Origin: Calothrix sp. PCC 6303 | Lineage (GTDB): Bacteria; Cyanobacteriota; Cyanobacteriia; Cyanobacteriales; Nostocaceae | Length of the DNA stretch: 64,000 nucleotides | Reading direction: 5' to 3' | Assembly (NCBI RefSeq): GCF_000317435.1 | Contig: NC_019751.1 | Coordinates: forward strand, 3,410,001-3,474,000 | Shown here: positions 54,903-63,497 of the stretch, piece by piece | Numbering within the stretch: the first letter of the stretch is position 1 | Layout: each line of letters opens with the position of its first letter | Position numbers and translations under genes: made by a program | The notes under the pieces: model-generated | What the model was told of the DNA's origin: nothing | Databases searched by the model: none | Seen by the model: the letters and a program-made list of their open reading frames with translations, nothing else

Positions 54903-56552
54903 GTGATGCAATTACCTATTCCCAAAAAACGGCAATCAAGTTTCTTTCCCAGCTTATTGTGTGGTTTAGGTCTGTTATTGGGGACAGTTGTCACAGCACC
55001 CGCTGTAATGGCAGCACAAAAGGTGACAATTCAGTTTGGTCCATTTCGGCAAACTGTGGATATTGGAGATTTAGAAAAGTTTGCCAAGACAGGAAAGTTG
55101 TCACCGCAACTACAGGTTTTTACTCCGTTGCTGACTCCTGAAGTTAGAGACGTGTTGAATCAAAAGGTGAAGGTAAATCCAGGATTTGCCGATAATTTTA
55201 TTAACGAATTTGCGAAAACTCCCCAAGGAAAGCAGGTAATTTCATCCTTGGGTGTGGTTATTCCTGGAAGCACCAAGGAAACCCTGCAAACAACATTGAA
55301 TTTGACAGTTAGACAGGTAAACGGCTTAACTGTGTTGGGTTTCCTCCGTGCTTATCCAGGGGAAAATGTGACACTGGATGCGACACAAGCAGCAACTTTG
55401 GCGATGGATTTGAACCCTGCTAATTTGGAAAGCCAAGCTGTAGGGGTTTTGTTGGCGGAAGATTTGGAAGATAAAACCACTATTCGTTTACCGAATTTTA
55501 ATCCGGCGGATGTAGGGAAAGAAGTAGTTGAACAAAGGACTCTGACATTTACAGATCAAAAACGCAAACGTAAAATTCCTGTAGATATATATTGGAGCCA
55601 AAATCCCTCTCAAAATCCGTTGGTGGTTATTTCCCATGGGTTTGGGGCAAATCGCCGTTTTTTGAGTTACCTGGGAAAACATTTGGCTTCCCACGGGGTG
55701 ACGGTGGCGGCTATTGAGCATCCTGGTAGCAATGGTGTGGCTGTTAATAGTGCAGCGGCAAATACTAGTGATTTAGCTAAGTTGTTACCAGCAGATGAGT
55801 TTATTAACCGTCCTCAAGATGTGAGTTTTTTGTTGGATGAATTAAGTAAGCTGAATTCTCAAGCTGGGCAACTACAAGGGAAATTTAATACGGGGAATGT
55901 ATCAATCATTGGTCATTCTTTAGGTGGTTATACGGCTTTAGCCTTGGTGGGTGGGGAAATTGATATTAATAGCGTGCGGGATTTCTGTAAAAAATCGTTG
56001 GGCATTACTGCTGCCCCTGGTGATTGGTTACAATGTTCGGCAGCTAATCTAACTAACAAAAAGATTCAACTCCAAGATAAACGGATCAAAAGCGCGATCG
56101 CACTCAACCCTCTAGTGGGTAAATTGTTTGGGAACAAAGGTTTAACTAAGGTTTCTCAACCTGTATTAATTTTAACAGGTACCGAAGATGCCCTTACCCC
56201 CGCACTTAAACACCAAATTGCCCCATTTTCCCAACTTCGTGGCACCAAATACTTAGTTACAGCCGTTGGTGGTACCCATCTCAGTATCAGTGACCCTAGT
56301 TACCCCCTGAGCGAAGCCACAACCCTAGTGCGGGAAAAACGTGGCTCCGAAACAGAATCCCTACGTCAAATGGTTCGTGGTATCAGTTTAGCCTTCATTA
56401 AACAACAAACCCCCGAAGCCAAAACCTACCAACCATTCATCTCTTCAACCTACACGCGATCGCTATCCACCACTGAGATACCTTTACGTTTGGTTGCTGA
56501 ATTGTCCCCAACTTTAAAATCTGTTGTTGAATATACAAATAACAGTAAATAA
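54903..56552 (+). CDS. DUF1400 alpha/beta hydrolase, secreted
   Basis: A 549-residue protein. The signal peptide (LLCGLGLLLGTVVTAPAVMA) is followed by a DUF1400 domain (VTIQFGPFRQTVDIGDLEKF; NPGFADNFINEFAKTPQGKQ). A hydrolase domain has VVISHGFGANRRFLSYLGKH, VTVAAIEHPGSNG, the nucleophile IIGHSLGGYTALAL and the Asp in LTGTEDALTP. The final His is likely in VGGTHLSISD. This architecture is nearly confined to cyanobacteria. Probably a periplasmic lipase or esterase; the substrate is unknown. Confidence 0.88.
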   Translation: MMQLPIPKKRQSSFFPSLLCGLGLLLGTVVTAPAVMAAQKVTIQFGPFRQTVDIGDLEKFAKTGKLSPQLQVFTPLLTPEVRDVLNQKVKVNPGFADNFINEFAKTPQGKQVISSLGVVIPGSTKETLQTTLNLTVRQVNGLTVLGFLRAYPGENVTLDATQAATLAMDLNPANLESQAVGVLLAEDLEDKTTIRLPNFNPADVGKEVVEQRTLTFTDQKRKRKIPVDIYWSQNPSQNPLVVISHGFGANRRFLSYLGKHLASHGVTVAAIEHPGSNGVAVNSAAANTSDLAKLLPADEFINRPQDVSFLLDELSKLNSQAGQLQGKFNTGNVSIIGHSLGGYTALALVGGEIDINSVRDFCKKSLGITAAPGDWLQCSAANLTNKKIQLQDKRIKSAIALNPLVGKLFGNKGLTKVSQPVLILTGTEDALTPALKHQIAPFSQLRGTKYLVTAVGGTHLSISDPSYPLSEATTLVREKRGSETESLRQMVRGISLAFIKQQTPEAKTYQPFISSTYTRSLSTTEIPLRLVAELSPTLKSVVEYTNNSK

Positions 56553-56809
56553 GAATAAACATTAGTCTTACCTGTCCCTGCCCCCTGTTCCCATCCTCCG
56601 TTTACCAAGATTTTTGCTGGTGGTGGTTGCAACTATTACAGTCATGGTGGTTTAATAGCGTTTAATCTTTGCTATATTTTATTACTTGTATTATTGGCAA
56701 TAGCTAAAGCTTCGCCAGCAGCGAATTCACTTTTTATCAAGCAAGACATAGTTTAAATGTTGTGCCATAACTTACAATACCCCGTAAAAAGCTAATCTTA
56801 GGAGCCTAC

Positions 56810-57658
56810 ATGGAGTCGTCAATTATTGCTATAGTCCTATTACTTATAGGTTATGGTTTAGGGTCTACCAAACTCATTAATGAAGGTAACGAGGCACTGG
56901 TTGAGCGCTTGGGGCGTTACCGCAAAAAACTCGGTCCAGGGTTACACCTCATTGTTCCCATCTTCGACACCATTGTCATGGAAGATACAACTAGGGAACA
57001 AATTTTAGATATCAAGCCACAAAAAGTTATTACCGCAGATAATGTCTATCTGGAAGTGGATGGTGTTGTCAATTGGCGCATCACTGATATGGTAAAGAGT
57101 TTCTACAAAATTGATGACATCCAAGTTGCATTAGCTAATTTGGCAACAGTAGAACTTCGCGCTAACTTGGCAGATAGGACTCTAGAACAAACGATTGCAT
57201 CCCGCAGTGAAATGAATCAAACTCTGTTACGAGTATTAAATGAAACTGCTTCTGATTGGGGAGTTGAAATTATTAGAGTCGATATCCAAAGCATTACACC
57301 ACCGGAAACTGTGCAAAAATCTATGGCAGATCAACAGGCTGCCGTAATTAGAAAACGTGCTGCTATTACCGCTGCTGAAGGCGAACAGGAAGCTGCTGTC
57401 AAACGAGCGCAAGCCACTAAAGTATCAATGCAGATTCTTTCGGAAGCTTTGCGTGCAAACCCTGAGAGTAAGGAAATTTTAAAGTATCTAATTGCACAGG
57501 AACAAGTGGATGCAAGTCAGAAACTTGGTTCTAGCAACAATGCCAAAATTGTTTTCCTTAACCCAGGTGTATCAAATGATGCAGTTAGCCAAATGTTAGG
57601 AGAGGCTGTGAGCAATGAGATCACTAATTCTCCAGAAAATGGTTCTGCCACCGCATAA
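56810..57658 (+). CDS. SPFH/Band 7 (stomatin-like) protein
   Basis: A 282-residue protein with an N-terminal hydrophobic segment (SSIIAIVLLLIGYGLGSTKL), the Band 7 domain (ALVERLGRYRKKLGPGLHLI; VITADNVYLEVDGVVNWRIT) and a coiled coil (AAITAAEGEQEAAVKRAQAT). AGGAG lies six bases before the ATG. Stomatin-like proteins assemble into large membrane rings and affect proteases and membrane order. The usual NfeD partner gene is not adjacent. Confidence 0.92.
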   Translation: MESSIIAIVLLLIGYGLGSTKLINEGNEALVERLGRYRKKLGPGLHLIVPIFDTIVMEDTTREQILDIKPQKVITADNVYLEVDGVVNWRITDMVKSFYKIDDIQVALANLATVELRANLADRTLEQTIASRSEMNQTLLRVLNETASDWGVEIIRVDIQSITPPETVQKSMADQQAAVIRKRAAITAAEGEQEAAVKRAQATKVSMQILSEALRANPESKEILKYLIAQEQVDASQKLGSSNNAKIVFLNPGVSNDAVSQMLGEAVSNEITNSPENGSATA

Positions 57659-57693
57659 CTAATATTCATCACAAAATCAAACAGGAATGCAAG

Positions 57694-57825
57694 GGGGAAA
57701 AGAAAAATTGCGAAAACTTCTTTTCCCCTGTATGGAAAGCAATCTGATCAATGAGCCAACAAATTTATTCGTGGAACCTTGCCTTTTCTCAAGGAACCTT
57801 TCCTGGGGCATCCATCCACCCCAGG
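57694..57825 (+). terminator. Two hairpins downstream of the SPFH gene
   Basis: GGGGAAAAGAA pairs with TTCTTTTCCCC (57694-57728). A second, CCTGGGG/CCCCAGG (57802-57825), is followed by ATATTTTATT. Either could end the SPFH transcript before the convergent small gene at 57848. Confidence 0.55.
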
Positions 57826-57847
57826 ATATTTTATTCTCTGGAAGTCA

Positions 57848-58066
57848 CTATTCTAAGTAATCCTGATAAAAACTTTGCAACAGACTCTCTAACTTATCTT
57901 CCGAACAACACTCTAGCAACGCTTCAAAAACTTCCCAAAGTTTTGCCGCATTTTCCCCCAAAGTTGGACTCATTCCCCAAACGTCGTTCACCCAATCTTG
58001 GGGACGTTCCTTGTCAAAGATAATTCGCTCTAATAGTTGCTTGGCTTCGCTCCGGGAAATTGACAT
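57848..58066 (-). CDS. Small hypothetical protein, 72 aa
   Basis: An acidic helical protein (MSISRSEAKQLLERIIFDKE, RPQDWVNDVWGMSPTLGENA, AKLWEVFEALLECC) ending LESLLQSFYQDYLE. I do not recognise the family. It lies between the SPFH terminators and the broken PIN gene on the same strand as the latter. The Trp-rich centre and clean start suggest a real gene. Confidence 0.55.
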   Translation of the reverse strand: MSISRSEAKQLLERIIFDKERPQDWVNDVWGMSPTLGENAAKLWEVFEALLECCSEDKLESLLQSFYQDYLE

Positions 58067-58116
58067 AATTAATCGAGTTTATTTTTGATAATAGCAGGAT
58101 TAATTCTGACATAGCC

Positions 58117-58281
58117 TCACCATGATCGATGAATTACATAGGCATCAAACGCAACATCAGCACTAATGATGGGAATTTTCAGTGCGATTGACTGTGAAAT
58201 CAACAAGCGATCAAATGGATCACGATGATGCAATGGTAGGGTGGCAACAATTGCCAGATGTGGCATTTCAATACTCAATAA
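58117..58281 (-). pseudogene. C-terminal half of a split PIN-domain toxin gene
   Basis: The minus strand from 58281 encodes LLSIEMPHLAIVATLPLHHR, DPFDRLLISQSIALKIPIIS, ADVAFDAYVIHRSW, the second half of a PIN toxin including the late catalytic Asp residues in HRDPFDR and SADVAF. The first half lies at 58779-58997. The 497 bp between them are inserted repeat sequence. Confidence 0.9.
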
Positions 58282-58778
58282 GTGGATACTAAGTAGGCAA
58301 ACAGAATTAATTACACAAACGTCATTGCGTTAAGCGAAGCCATGCCTGAAGGGCTTTATGGAGCGTTCGCGCAGCGTGTCGCTTTGCGACTCAGCGGAAT
58401 GAAGCAATCGCAAGGGTTTGGGATTGCTTCGCTACATTTCATTTGGGTGTGGCTCTTCTCACAATACGGGTATTATATTCGTATTACACGCTTCTAACCC
58501 AATCTATATCTAGATGTTCGTTTTCTAAGCTAAAAGCCTATAATTAAGCGATGGCAAAAAATCAAACACAAAAACCCCATTTCCGAATGTAATACGATAA
58601 TACAAAAAAGATGTGATTTTGTTTTTGAACTTTAAGGGAGTCTATTTTTGGAATGTCTAAAACTTAAAATTCTTATGCTGTATGGATTTTAGGCTTTATA
58701 GCAGAGCTAAAATCATATCATGAGAAGAGCCGCACCCATTTCATTTCGCTCGCAATGACTGTAAATATTTCTGCTCAT
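58282..58778. mobile_element. Nested insertion splitting the PIN toxin gene
   Basis: The outer layer is a GTCATTGCG-family palindromic repeat: GTCATTGCGTTAAGCGAAGC at 58321 on the plus strand, and GTCATTGCGAGCGAAATG ending near 58759 on the minus strand. Inside it sits the 293-bp element 58445-58737. Short unrelated flanks (58282-58320 and 58760-58778) complete the interruption. Confidence 0.8.
58445..58737. mobile_element. 293-bp non-autonomous element with 9-bp target duplication
   Basis: Ends are GGGTGTGGCTCTTCTCA and, on the other strand, GGGTGCGGCTCTTCTCA (16 of 17 identical). ATTTCATTT occurs directly on both sides (58436-58444 and 58738-58746). No coding capacity. It is AT-rich, unlike the repeat it entered. 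Confidence 0.92.
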
Positions 58779-58997
58779 GTACTTATTTTGCTCCATCTGC
58801 TGTTCGACAAAAGTTTGAAGCGGTAAATCGAAGGTTAATTTGCCAACACTAGATTTAATTGCCATTTCCCAAATGCTGGCAACACTTAACCATTTCTCAT
58901 TGTATTCGTCTTCAATCAGTGCTTTTGCAGTAGCGCTAAGTTGTGGACTATCAGTGACAAACCAAATAAATGTGTGAGTATCGAGCAAAAATCTCAT
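58713..58997 (-). pseudogene. vapC: N-terminal half of the split PIN-domain toxin gene
   Basis: Residues 1-73 are genuine: MRFLLDTHTFIWFVTDSPQL with the first catalytic Asp, and LSVASIWEMAIKSSVGKLTF with the Glu, as in PIN toxins of this subclass. After QNKY the frame enters the inserted repeat (YSHCERNE is translated repeat sequence) and stops at 58713 inside the 293-bp element. The protein lacks the last catalytic Asp residues and is presumably inactive. It overlaps the antitoxin gene by 4 bp. Confidence 0.9.
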
Positions 58998-59224
58998 TCC
59001 ATATATTCCTTGAAATCCTCAAGGGGTTCATCAAAGTCATCTGATATCCAGACTCTCCCTTTCGCGCTACCAGCTTTAGCAGGATGACGTTTTTGTAATG
59101 GTTCGGTTGCTATCTCTGTTGTAACTTGTTGAGCCTGTAATGCTTTCAGCACTCCTAAAAGTTCTTGCACAATCCCGTCTGGCGATCGCTCAATTGCTTG
59201 AATCAGTTCTTCTTTAGGTGTCAT
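58994..59224 (-). CDS. Antitoxin of the broken PIN module (DUF2281-like)
   Basis: A 76-residue protein: MTPKEELIQAIERSPDGIVQ, ELLGVLKALQAQ, and a C-terminal toxin-binding tail (GRVWISDDFDEPLEDFKEYM). This is the pattern of short antitoxins paired with PIN toxins in cyanobacteria. It looks intact although its toxin gene is split. With the toxin gone, it is expected to decay. Confidence 0.82.
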   Translation of the reverse strand: MTPKEELIQAIERSPDGIVQELLGVLKALQAQQVTTEIATEPLQKRHPAKAGSAKGRVWISDDFDEPLEDFKEYME

Positions 59225-59300
59225 CGTCGCACTGCCTGCTGGTTCAATATTTTTTCATTTTATCGTACTGTTGCAATTACTCTTTTTCGCTTTTTTCGTC

Positions 59301-60812
59301 TCAACTAACTTCAATTTGTCGGACTACAGTCAATGCAGAATAACTCACACCCGCAGTTCCTTCACCAGGATGGGTGGAATCTCCAACTAACCACAAACCC
59401 TTGATTGGGGTACGATTGGCAAAACCAAAAGGTCCAAAGGTGGGGATACGTTGTCCAATTCCCCCAACTATACCTTTATCTCTACCTGTGTATCGGTAGA
59501 ATGTTCGAGGTGTTGCAGCTTCAACATGGATGATGGTTTCTGGCTTGAGATAGAAGAATTTATTTAAATGCGCGATCGCATCCTGGGTGAATTGGTGTTT
59601 TAATGTTTCATAATCTTCAGTTTGCCACCAACGTTCAGCATCGACGAAGGATGAAGCGATAATTGTGGCTTTACCTTGGGGTGCGCGTCCATCACCTGCA
59701 TGACTCACAGAGACAAAAAGGGAGTTATTTTCCCCAATCACGCCATTTTCATCATACAAAAATTGCAGGTGTGGCGGACATTCTGGGGGAATTGCACTTT
59801 CATCCACACCCAGATACAGAACAAATGCACCCGATGGGGATGTCAGATTTTCCACCCGTTTCTTGTATCCTTTTGGTGCCTTATCTCCCAACAGCTGCAC
59901 CAAATTCTGAACTGTGACATTTGCAACTACATGATCTGCTGCTTCTTCCCAAACTTCCCCAGTTTTCTGGTTCCTAACTGTCACTGCACAGGCACGATTA
60001 CCCTGTACCTTGATGCCTTCCACACTATGACGCATCAACAACTTACCACCATTTTGCGTTAGTCCAGCCAGTAGGCGATCGCTTAATACCTGCATACTCC
60101 CTTGGAGATGGAACAATCCCTGGGGTGCTTGGGATACAGCTAAAGCCGTTGCCGCATAAAGTAAGGCTGTTTCATCGGCGTTTACCTGAGAATATAACTT
60201 GAGTTGTAAATCTAGGAATGTCCGCAACCGTTTATTATTTCCCAAACCATAAAAACGCAGTGCATCACCCACCGTAAATAAGGTGTAGGGAACGGTAATA
60301 AATGTACTGAGGCGTATTGCTTTGCCTAATTGCCAAATATCCCACAGATTGCGCGGTGGCAACACCGGATCTCGTCCCTGGAATTCCCAACTAGCCTTAA
60401 ATAAATTGTTTAATAATCCCCAAAAACCTTCACTTCCGGGAAACTGTCTTATTCGTTCCTCTTGCCACTTTTTCGGGTCACGCCAAACATTAATGGGAGT
60501 TGTTTCACCTGGTAAATATACTGAACAAGCTGGATCACAATAAGTTGCCTTCGGCAATTCGATTCCCAACTCAGCAAAAATCCGTTGATGAATTCCACCA
60601 ACCTCCAAACCAGCTACCTGAGTTGCACCTACATCAAAGGTGAAACCCTGACGCTTAAAGGTGGAAGCACAACCCCCCGGTACCAATGCCTGATCCAAAA
60701 TTAAAACATCATAGCCACGACGCGCTAGTAAAGCACCAGCAGTCAACCCACCAATACCAGCACCAACCACAACAACGCGGGATTTGTTTTTGCTCTCTTG
60801 ATGGTTTGACAT
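59301..60812 (-). CDS. crtD: Carotenoid C-3',4' desaturase (CrtD-type)
   Basis: A 503-residue FAD-dependent desaturase. The dinucleotide-binding start VVVVGAGIGGLTAGALLARR is followed by GGCASTFKRQGFTFDVGATQ, and the C-terminal FAD segment reads GLWLVGDSTHPGEGTAGVSY. The length and the RPGGCAST/VSHAGDGRAPQGKATI style match cyanobacterial CrtD, which desaturates monocyclic carotenoids on the way to myxol glycosides. A CrtO or prolycopene isomerase (CrtH) relation is possible, because the family is shared. Alone; repeats lie upstream. Confidence 0.82.
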   Translation of the reverse strand: MSNHQESKNKSRVVVVGAGIGGLTAGALLARRGYDVLILDQALVPGGCASTFKRQGFTFDVGATQVAGLEVGGIHQRIFAELGIELPKATYCDPACSVYLPGETTPINVWRDPKKWQEERIRQFPGSEGFWGLLNNLFKASWEFQGRDPVLPPRNLWDIWQLGKAIRLSTFITVPYTLFTVGDALRFYGLGNNKRLRTFLDLQLKLYSQVNADETALLYAATALAVSQAPQGLFHLQGSMQVLSDRLLAGLTQNGGKLLMRHSVEGIKVQGNRACAVTVRNQKTGEVWEEAADHVVANVTVQNLVQLLGDKAPKGYKKRVENLTSPSGAFVLYLGVDESAIPPECPPHLQFLYDENGVIGENNSLFVSVSHAGDGRAPQGKATIIASSFVDAERWWQTEDYETLKHQFTQDAIAHLNKFFYLKPETIIHVEAATPRTFYRYTGRDKGIVGGIGQRIPTFGPFGFANRTPIKGLWLVGDSTHPGEGTAGVSYSALTVVRQIEVS

Positions 60813-60977
60813 GATGTTAAGTTTCTTTAATATTTTTAATATTTCTTCTAATAATTTAACATTTAACTTGATTTTCGCAAATTCAGATCACCAGATCCTC
60901 GACTTCTCCAAGAAATCGGGGATCTAAGGAACCACACAGAGTTCATCTGCTACCATCTAGGTTTTCACCCACATCTA

Positions 60978-61080
60978 ATACCAATTCAAATAATGATTGC
61001 AACACATCCAACGGTAGAGACGTAGCACTGCTACGTCTCTACAAATATCTATCTGTCCCATTGTTTTTTCAAATTGGTAT
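60978..61080. mobile_element. MITE-like element, ATACCAATT family (copy 3)
   Basis: 103 bp, ATACCAATTCAAATAATGAT to TTCAAATTGGTAT, nearly identical to 16570-16673, including the core palindrome (61014-61042). Confidence 0.82.
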
Positions 61081-61096
61081 AACAACCTCAGAATTG

Positions 61097-61128
61097 TCAT
61101 TGCGACGTAAGGAAGCAATCTCACAATC
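61097..61128. repeat. Short GTCATTGCG repeat
   Basis: GTCATTGCGACGTAAGGAAG followed by CAATCTC, close to the first third of the repeat inside the NLR gene (15197-15286). Confidence 0.7.
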
Positions 61129-61353
61129 TTGTCATCAAACTACAGTTATTCAAAACCCCAGAAACCCGGTTTCTCTCTACCTATACAGGGTTAAGCTATT
61201 ACCATCCAAGTTTCTCGCAGCCTAAATTCAAGAGTATTGGGGTTTTGGGCATAAATAAATCGCTGATTCCCGAAAAACGACTAAATCACAGCGTAATAAT
61301 ACATAAATATGGTATTAATCCATTCAAGTAAATCCCGCCCTTGAGTCTCCTGC

Positions 61354-63318
61354 ATGAAAAAGTTGCTCAAAAACCCAGTATTTTTAACTGTTGGTGCTCT
61401 GATTGCCACCCTTCTCATTGGTTATATTTGTAATCAATTACCAGAACTCAAAGATTTACTGGAAGTTAAAAAATTACAGGATTTACAGAATTTTAAGGCT
61501 GAACACAAGATTGCGATCGCGCTTTTCATCTTTCTGGCAATACTATTGATTGGGTTTACTTACCAGCAAGTAAAACAGCAACCAGAAGATGCACCTGCAA
61601 ATATTGATCCGACAATTCGTCCCCGGTTGCTAGAAGCAGAAGCAACCAAAGTCAAACAGCGTTTGCATGATTCCCTCCATAACCTGTTGATGGTGGATTT
61701 GATGCGAGAGGAACAACCCCAACAAGTTGGTAGAAACCCACTGCAAACCTTATACACAGTCTCGGTTAACAATACCACCAGTCAGCCCCAAGTTCTCGAC
61801 AAGATGGTGGATGTCTTGCGAAGGGGTGATATTAGCGGACGTTTGTTGATTTTAGGGCAACCGGGAGGGGGAAAAACTACGACTTTGTTGGATTTGGCTG
61901 AGGAATTAATCGATAAAGCCAAGCAAAACGACAGCGAACCTATACCAATGATTTTTGAACTTTCGGCTTGGCGAGATGATAGTGTGAGTATCTTAGACTG
62001 GCTAGTTCTGCAACTCAAACAGGAATATAACCTTGCACCAGGAATAAGTCGGGTTTGGTTACAACGAGGTGAGATTTTGCCCTTGTTGGATGGGTTGGAT
62101 GAGTTGGGGTTAGAAAAACAACGAAAATGTATTCACGCAATTAATCAATATTTACAGGAAGATGCAACGCGGGATTTAGTTGTTTGCTGTCGAGAGGAAG
62201 AATATATTGCTGGGGAGGAACAACTTTCAACGCTGCATGGTGCGGTATGTTTGCAGGAATTAGCAGATGGGCAAATTCAGGATTATTTAAATCAGTTGAA
62301 TCGCGGGGATTTGTGGCAAAGTATCCAAAATAATGCTGATTTTTTGGAGTTGGCAAGGACTCCTTTGTTATTGTCGATGATGGTGGTTGCCTATCAAGGA
62401 CGGGCAATCCAGACAAAGGAAGAGTTATTTGATGCTTATATTGAGCGGAGATTTGAGTTGTTGCCTGTGGTGAAAGGGGAACCGGAACGCAGAAAAATCA
62501 TGCGTTTTTTGGTGTTTTTAGCGCAGCGATTGCGAGGAACACAAACGGAGTTTTTGATTGAGAATATGCAGCCTAGTTGGTTGCAAAATCGTAGGCAAAG
62601 ATTGATTTTTGGGCTAATTTTTGGACTAATTTTTGGGCTAATTTTTGGGCTAATTTTTGGGCTAATTTTTGGGCTGATTTTTGGGCTGATTTATGGACTG
62701 ATTTATGGGCTGATTATAGGGCTGATTTATGGGCTGATTATAGGGCAAAGTGATATTAAATTAGTTGAAGCCATTCAATTCTCCTTTACACTTTCTGCAC
62801 TCAAAAGATTGTTTACAAATTTCTTTGGTTGGCTGATTTTAGGGCTGATTTTGGGGCGGATTTTGGGGCTGATTATAGGGCTGATTTATGGGCTGATTTA
62901 TGAGATGATTTATGGGCTGCAAGGTGAGATTGTCAATAAATCAACTCCCAATCAAGGCATTCGGAACTCAGCTAAAAATATGGTGATCCTCACATTCATA
63001 TTTAGCTTCATTTTTCTAGTTGGACAAATTTGGTTAAAGCCATTTTTACTCCAATTTGTCGAAGCTAAGGAAGCAACTAAACTTCTAACTTTATCCCAAG
63101 CCATGATAATCTTTTCAACATTTTATTCTGGTGGTGGAATAGCCTGCATCCAACACTTTTCCCTTCGCTTGGTACTTTGGCACAATCGCTACATCCCCTG
63201 GAACTATGTCAAATTCCTCAGCCGTGCAGCAGAACGCCGTTTTATCCAACAAATAGGCGGACGTTATCGCTTTATCCACCGTTTACTACTGGAACACTTC
63301 GCCGATATGCGGGTTTAA
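61354..63318 (+). CDS. Membrane-bound NACHT NTPase with GLIF tandem repeat
   Basis: A 654-residue STAND protein. Two N-terminal membrane helices (about 8-27 and 53-69) precede a NACHT domain with Walker A LGQPGGGKTT at 167-176 and Walker B ILPLLDGLDEL at 241-251. Residues about 419-465 are a glycine-zipper-like run of GLIF/GLIY/GLII units encoded by a 12-bp tandem repeat, with a second block near 500-530. The protein ends in LVLWHNRYIPWNYVKFL and RFIHRLLLEHFADM, a tail shared by cyanobacterial NACHT proteins. It resembles bacterial NACHT signalling/defence proteins with a membrane output; the function is inferred. Confidence 0.85.
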   Translation: MKKLLKNPVFLTVGALIATLLIGYICNQLPELKDLLEVKKLQDLQNFKAEHKIAIALFIFLAILLIGFTYQQVKQQPEDAPANIDPTIRPRLLEAEATKVKQRLHDSLHNLLMVDLMREEQPQQVGRNPLQTLYTVSVNNTTSQPQVLDKMVDVLRRGDISGRLLILGQPGGGKTTTLLDLAEELIDKAKQNDSEPIPMIFELSAWRDDSVSILDWLVLQLKQEYNLAPGISRVWLQRGEILPLLDGLDELGLEKQRKCIHAINQYLQEDATRDLVVCCREEEYIAGEEQLSTLHGAVCLQELADGQIQDYLNQLNRGDLWQSIQNNADFLELARTPLLLSMMVVAYQGRAIQTKEELFDAYIERRFELLPVVKGEPERRKIMRFLVFLAQRLRGTQTEFLIENMQPSWLQNRRQRLIFGLIFGLIFGLIFGLIFGLIFGLIFGLIYGLIYGLIIGLIYGLIIGQSDIKLVEAIQFSFTLSALKRLFTNFFGWLILGLILGRILGLIIGLIYGLIYEMIYGLQGEIVNKSTPNQGIRNSAKNMVILTFIFSFIFLVGQIWLKPFLLQFVEAKEATKLLTLSQAMIIFSTFYSGGGIACIQHFSLRLVLWHNRYIPWNYVKFLSRAAERRFIQQIGGRYRFIHRLLLEHFADMRV

Positions 63319-63497
63319 TCACCTTGATTTAGCAACCCCAGAAACCCCGTTCATTCAGTCGCAGTGAAAAATCGTTGTTAAATGTGGAGAAACCCGGTTT
63401 CTCACCACCCACGCGGTGTTAGGCTACCACGCAAATTTAAACTCATAACAAAAAACAATAAAATAGATAAAGTTACCTAACTGGAGCCATAATACTG

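Larger units (their letters stand above)
60813..61353. other. 541-bp repeat cluster between crtD and the NACHT gene
   Basis: Holds a hairpin AGATCCTCGACTTCT/AGAAATCGGGGATCT (60893-60925), the MITE copy 60978-61080, a GTCATTGCG repeat (61097-61128), and a palindrome AGAAACCCGGTTTCT near 61159 that recurs after the NACHT gene near 63392. Confidence 0.7.

Noticed and set aside
62600-62745. Short tandem repeats considered as a CRISPR array
   Set aside because: Units are 12 bp, contiguous and in frame with the NACHT protein; there are no spacers.
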